Shown piece by piece: positions 34,716 to 36,586 of a DNA stretch of 36,586 bases. The notes below the pieces were generated by a model that searched no databases, was not told the origin of the DNA, and saw only the letters and a program-made list of their open reading frames with translations. Within the stretch, counting starts at the first letter, position 1. Each line of letters begins with the position of its first letter. The stretch is from Nostocaceae cyanobacterium (lineage in GTDB: Bacteria; Cyanobacteriota; Cyanobacteriia; Cyanobacteriales; Nostocaceae): assembly GCA_030065825.1 (NCBI GenBank), contig JASJCY010000030.1, positions 1 through 36,586 on the forward strand, given 5' to 3'. The position numbers were made by a program, and so were the translations under genes.

Positions 34716-35636
34716 ATGACAAATAACTTACAGAAAATCCGAGCCAATGTTTCTGTCCGCAAACAAATTGAAGCTGTGTTTGCAATCGTTGGTTTGTCGG
34801 TGATTCTTGTGGCAATTTTTATCCTGTTGGGATTGATCCTGCAAATGTTCCTTGAAGGAACCCCCCGTCTGACTCCCCAATTTTTTGTTTCCTTTCCCAG
34901 TCGTAAGGCAGAAGCAGCAGGGATTCTTTCTGCTTGGGTGGGAACTGCTTTGTTAATGTTAGTCACTGCTTTATCAGCTGTCCCTCTTGGCATTGCTTCC
35001 GGCATTTATTTGGAAGAATACGCTGGCAAAAACTGGCTTTCTGCCCTGATTGAAATTAATGTCACTAATCTGGCTGGGGTTCCTTCCATTATCTATGGTC
35101 TGTTAGCACTGGGTTTATTTGTCTATCAGTTTCAATTAGGTCAAAGCATCTTGACAGCTGGATTAACTCTGGCTTTATTGATTTTACCAGTTGTAATTGT
35201 TACCACTCGCGAAGCATTGCGTGCCATTCCTAATAGTTTGCGAGAAGCTGCTTATGCAGTTGGTAGTAGTAAATGGCAAATGATTTGGGATCATATTCTT
35301 CCCTACTCTTTTAGCAGTATTCTTACGGGTATTATTATTGGTTTAGCACGGGCAATTGGGGAAACAGCTCCAGTAATCACAATTGGTGCTTTGACTTTCA
35401 TTGCCTTTTTACCCGATTCCCCCTTTAAAAGCGATTTTCCCTATATTTCCTTTGACTGGCTACAAGCTCCTTTTACTGTTTTACCCATTCAGATGTTTAC
35501 CTGGGTATCTCGTCCTGAACAAGCATTTCAGGCAAATGCGGCAGCAGCTGGTGCTGTGCTAATTCTAATGACTCTCGGCATTAATGGTCTAGCTATTTAT
35601 ATCCGCTATCGTTTCCGTAAAGGTATCAAATGGTAA
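34716..35636 (+). CDS. pstA: Phosphate ABC transporter permease PstA
   Basis: 306 aa with about six membrane segments. Landmarks: [55 protein letters not shown], and the EAA loop [36 protein letters not shown] follows. Forms the phosphate channel with PstC. The chosen ATG at 34716 is the last of several in-frame or near ATG codons in a short ATGACAAAT-type repeat; it gives [20 protein letters not shown]. Its 3' end overlaps pstB by 7 bases, indicating translational coupling. Confidence 0.95.
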   Translation: MTNNLQKIRANVSVRKQIEAVFAIVGLSVILVAIFILLGLILQMFLEGTPRLTPQFFVSFPSRKAEAAGILSAWVGTALLMLVTALSAVPLGIASGIYLEEYAGKNWLSALIEINVTNLAGVPSIIYGLLALGLFVYQFQLGQSILTAGLTLALLILPVVIVTTREALRAIPNSLREAAYAVGSSKWQMIWDHILPYSFSSILTGIIIGLARAIGETAPVITIGALTFIAFLPDSPFKSDFPYISFDWLQAPFTVLPIQMFTWVSRPEQAFQANAAAAGAVLILMTLGINGLAIYIRYRFRKGIKW

Positions 35637-36427
35637 AAGAATTTTCTGAACATTCACCTAATTCCTATACTTTTCCAGCAAAAGCAATTGTCCAAAATCT
35701 CAATTTTTTCTATGGTTCTTTTCATGCTTTAAAAAATAATAATTTTGCTATACCGGAAAATCAGGTAACAGCATTGATTGGTCCGTCTGGATGTGGTAAA
35801 ACTACCTTGCTGCGTTGCTTCAACCGGATGCATGACCTTTACCCTGGTAATCGTTATGGTGGGGAAATATTGGTAGATTCAGTTAATATCCTCAGTAAAA
35901 AAGTCGATCCCATTGAAGTACGAATGCGCATTAGCATGGTATTTCAAAAGCCAAATCCCTTTCCCAAGTCAATCTATGAAAATGTTGCCTATGGGTTGCG
36001 AGTGCGGGGAGAAAAACGACGCAGTATCATCGATGAAAAAGTCGAACAAGCTCTAAGGGGAGCAGCTTTATGGGATGAAGTAAAAGACCGCTTGAATGAT
36101 TCGGGATATGAGCTTTCAGGGGGACAACAGCAGCGTTTATGCATTGCCAGGGCTTTGATTACTGATCCAGAAATTGTCCTATTTGATGAACCTACATCTG
36201 CCCTAGATCCCATCGCTACAGCAGGTATTGAAGAGTTAATAAATCATTTAAAAGAACAAGTCACAATCATAATAGTGACTCACAGTATGCAACAAGCAGC
36301 CCGATTTTCTGATTATACAGCATTCATGTATTTGGGTGAACTCATGGAATTTAATCAAACAGAAATTATCTTTTCTAATCCCTCAAATATGCGAACGAAA
36401 GATTATATCAGTGGAAAAATAGGTTGA
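35630..36427 (+). CDS. pstB: Phosphate ABC transporter ATP-binding protein PstB
   Basis: 265 aa, full length. Walker A is GPSGCGKTT (51-59), Q-loop Gln106 (VFQKPNPFP), signature LSGGQ (162-166), Walker [13 protein letters not shown] (182-193) and switch His218. The PstB-specific NRMHDLYPG and [19 protein letters not shown] segments are present. It drives phosphate import with PstC-PstA. ATG 35630 overlaps the pstA stop. No second pstB or phoU follows before the window ends. Confidence 0.97.
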   Translation: MVKEFSEHSPNSYTFPAKAIVQNLNFFYGSFHALKNNNFAIPENQVTALIGPSGCGKTTLLRCFNRMHDLYPGNRYGGEILVDSVNILSKKVDPIEVRMRISMVFQKPNPFPKSIYENVAYGLRVRGEKRRSIIDEKVEQALRGAALWDEVKDRLNDSGYELSGGQQQRLCIARALITDPEIVLFDEPTSALDPIATAGIEELINHLKEQVTIIIVTHSMQQAARFSDYTAFMYLGELMEFNQTEIIFSNPSNMRTKDYISGKIG

Positions 36428-36452
36428 ATAATAAGTAACAAGTAACAAGTAA

Positions 36453-36586
36453 TATAGCGCTTCCTAATCTGCTGAAGTACAAAAGGGCAGGCAAGGATGC
36501 CCCGCAGTCGCTACAACGGGGGGAACCCCAACGCCAGTTCACTCAACGCGGGAAACCCGCGCACGTGACTGGCTCCGCAACGCGCT
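36453..36586. repeat. Compound repeat at the window end
   Basis: 36453-36501 is the exact inverted copy of 14146-14194. It joins directly, after GATGC, to a block that begins CCGCAGTCGCTACAACGGGG and runs to the window edge. That block includes further palindromes: AACGCGGGAAACCCGCG, and AGTCACGTG-type symmetry in GCACGTGACTGG. Confidence 0.85.

Overview
The window looks like chromosomal DNA of a filamentous, probably heterocyst-forming (Nostocales-type) cyanobacterium. The evidence is cyanobacterial-type ClpP, IlvH, GlyA, CinA, DUF2993 and SphX-like PstS proteins, many GCGATCGC (HIP1) octamers, heptamer arrays (GGTAATG, GGTAATT) and several families of dispersed palindromic repeats. The genus cannot be fixed from the sequence. 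About 70% is coding; the rest is long, repeat-filled intergenic DNA. No rRNA, tRNA, transposase gene or CRISPR array was found.

Layout. 1-6030: ubiX (flavin prenyltransferase) and an RNase R/II-like gene on the minus strand, a 1.2 kb gap, a two-domain protein that may be a single-strand annealing protein, and a convergent clpP. 6600-10405: a small ORF overlapping a YyaL/SSP411-type thioredoxin-fold gene, then mobA and ilvH. 11768-13972: a solitary Wzc-like tyrosine autokinase for polysaccharide export. 14327-18889: an MDR quinone reductase (minus), glyA with a duplicated 3' end downstream, a 36-bp palindromic array, then cinA. 18970-19106: a GA-rich 9-mer array. 19344-21482: a minus-strand pair encoding a divergent Aat-like aminoacyl transferase and a FemAB/CelD-like GNAT protein. 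21869-25199: a DUF2993 protein, an 86-aa conserved-type small protein and a ChrA chromate transporter. 25912-31202 (minus): an unusual parvulin-response regulator fusion downstream of a 1070-aa RTX/phytase-like/DUF4114 protein. 32232-36427: a Pho-box-like site followed by pstS-pstC-pstA-pstB.

The pst genes form a phosphate-uptake operon. The RTX/phytase-like protein next to it could belong to phosphate scavenging, but that is inference. The parvulin-REC protein shares its strand and may serve its folding or secretion. The Aat-like and FemAB-like genes both encode GNAT-fold transferases of types that can use aminoacyl-tRNA, so they may form an uncharacterised amino-acid transfer module.

The best leads are the Aat-like/FemAB-like pair, the parvulin-REC fusion, seven uninterrupted 11-residue repeats inside a phytase-like domain, a missing acidic pair in the RNB nuclease site, the synonymous duplication of the glyA end, and a nested-palindrome repeat family with one copy that appears to have inserted into a tandem array.
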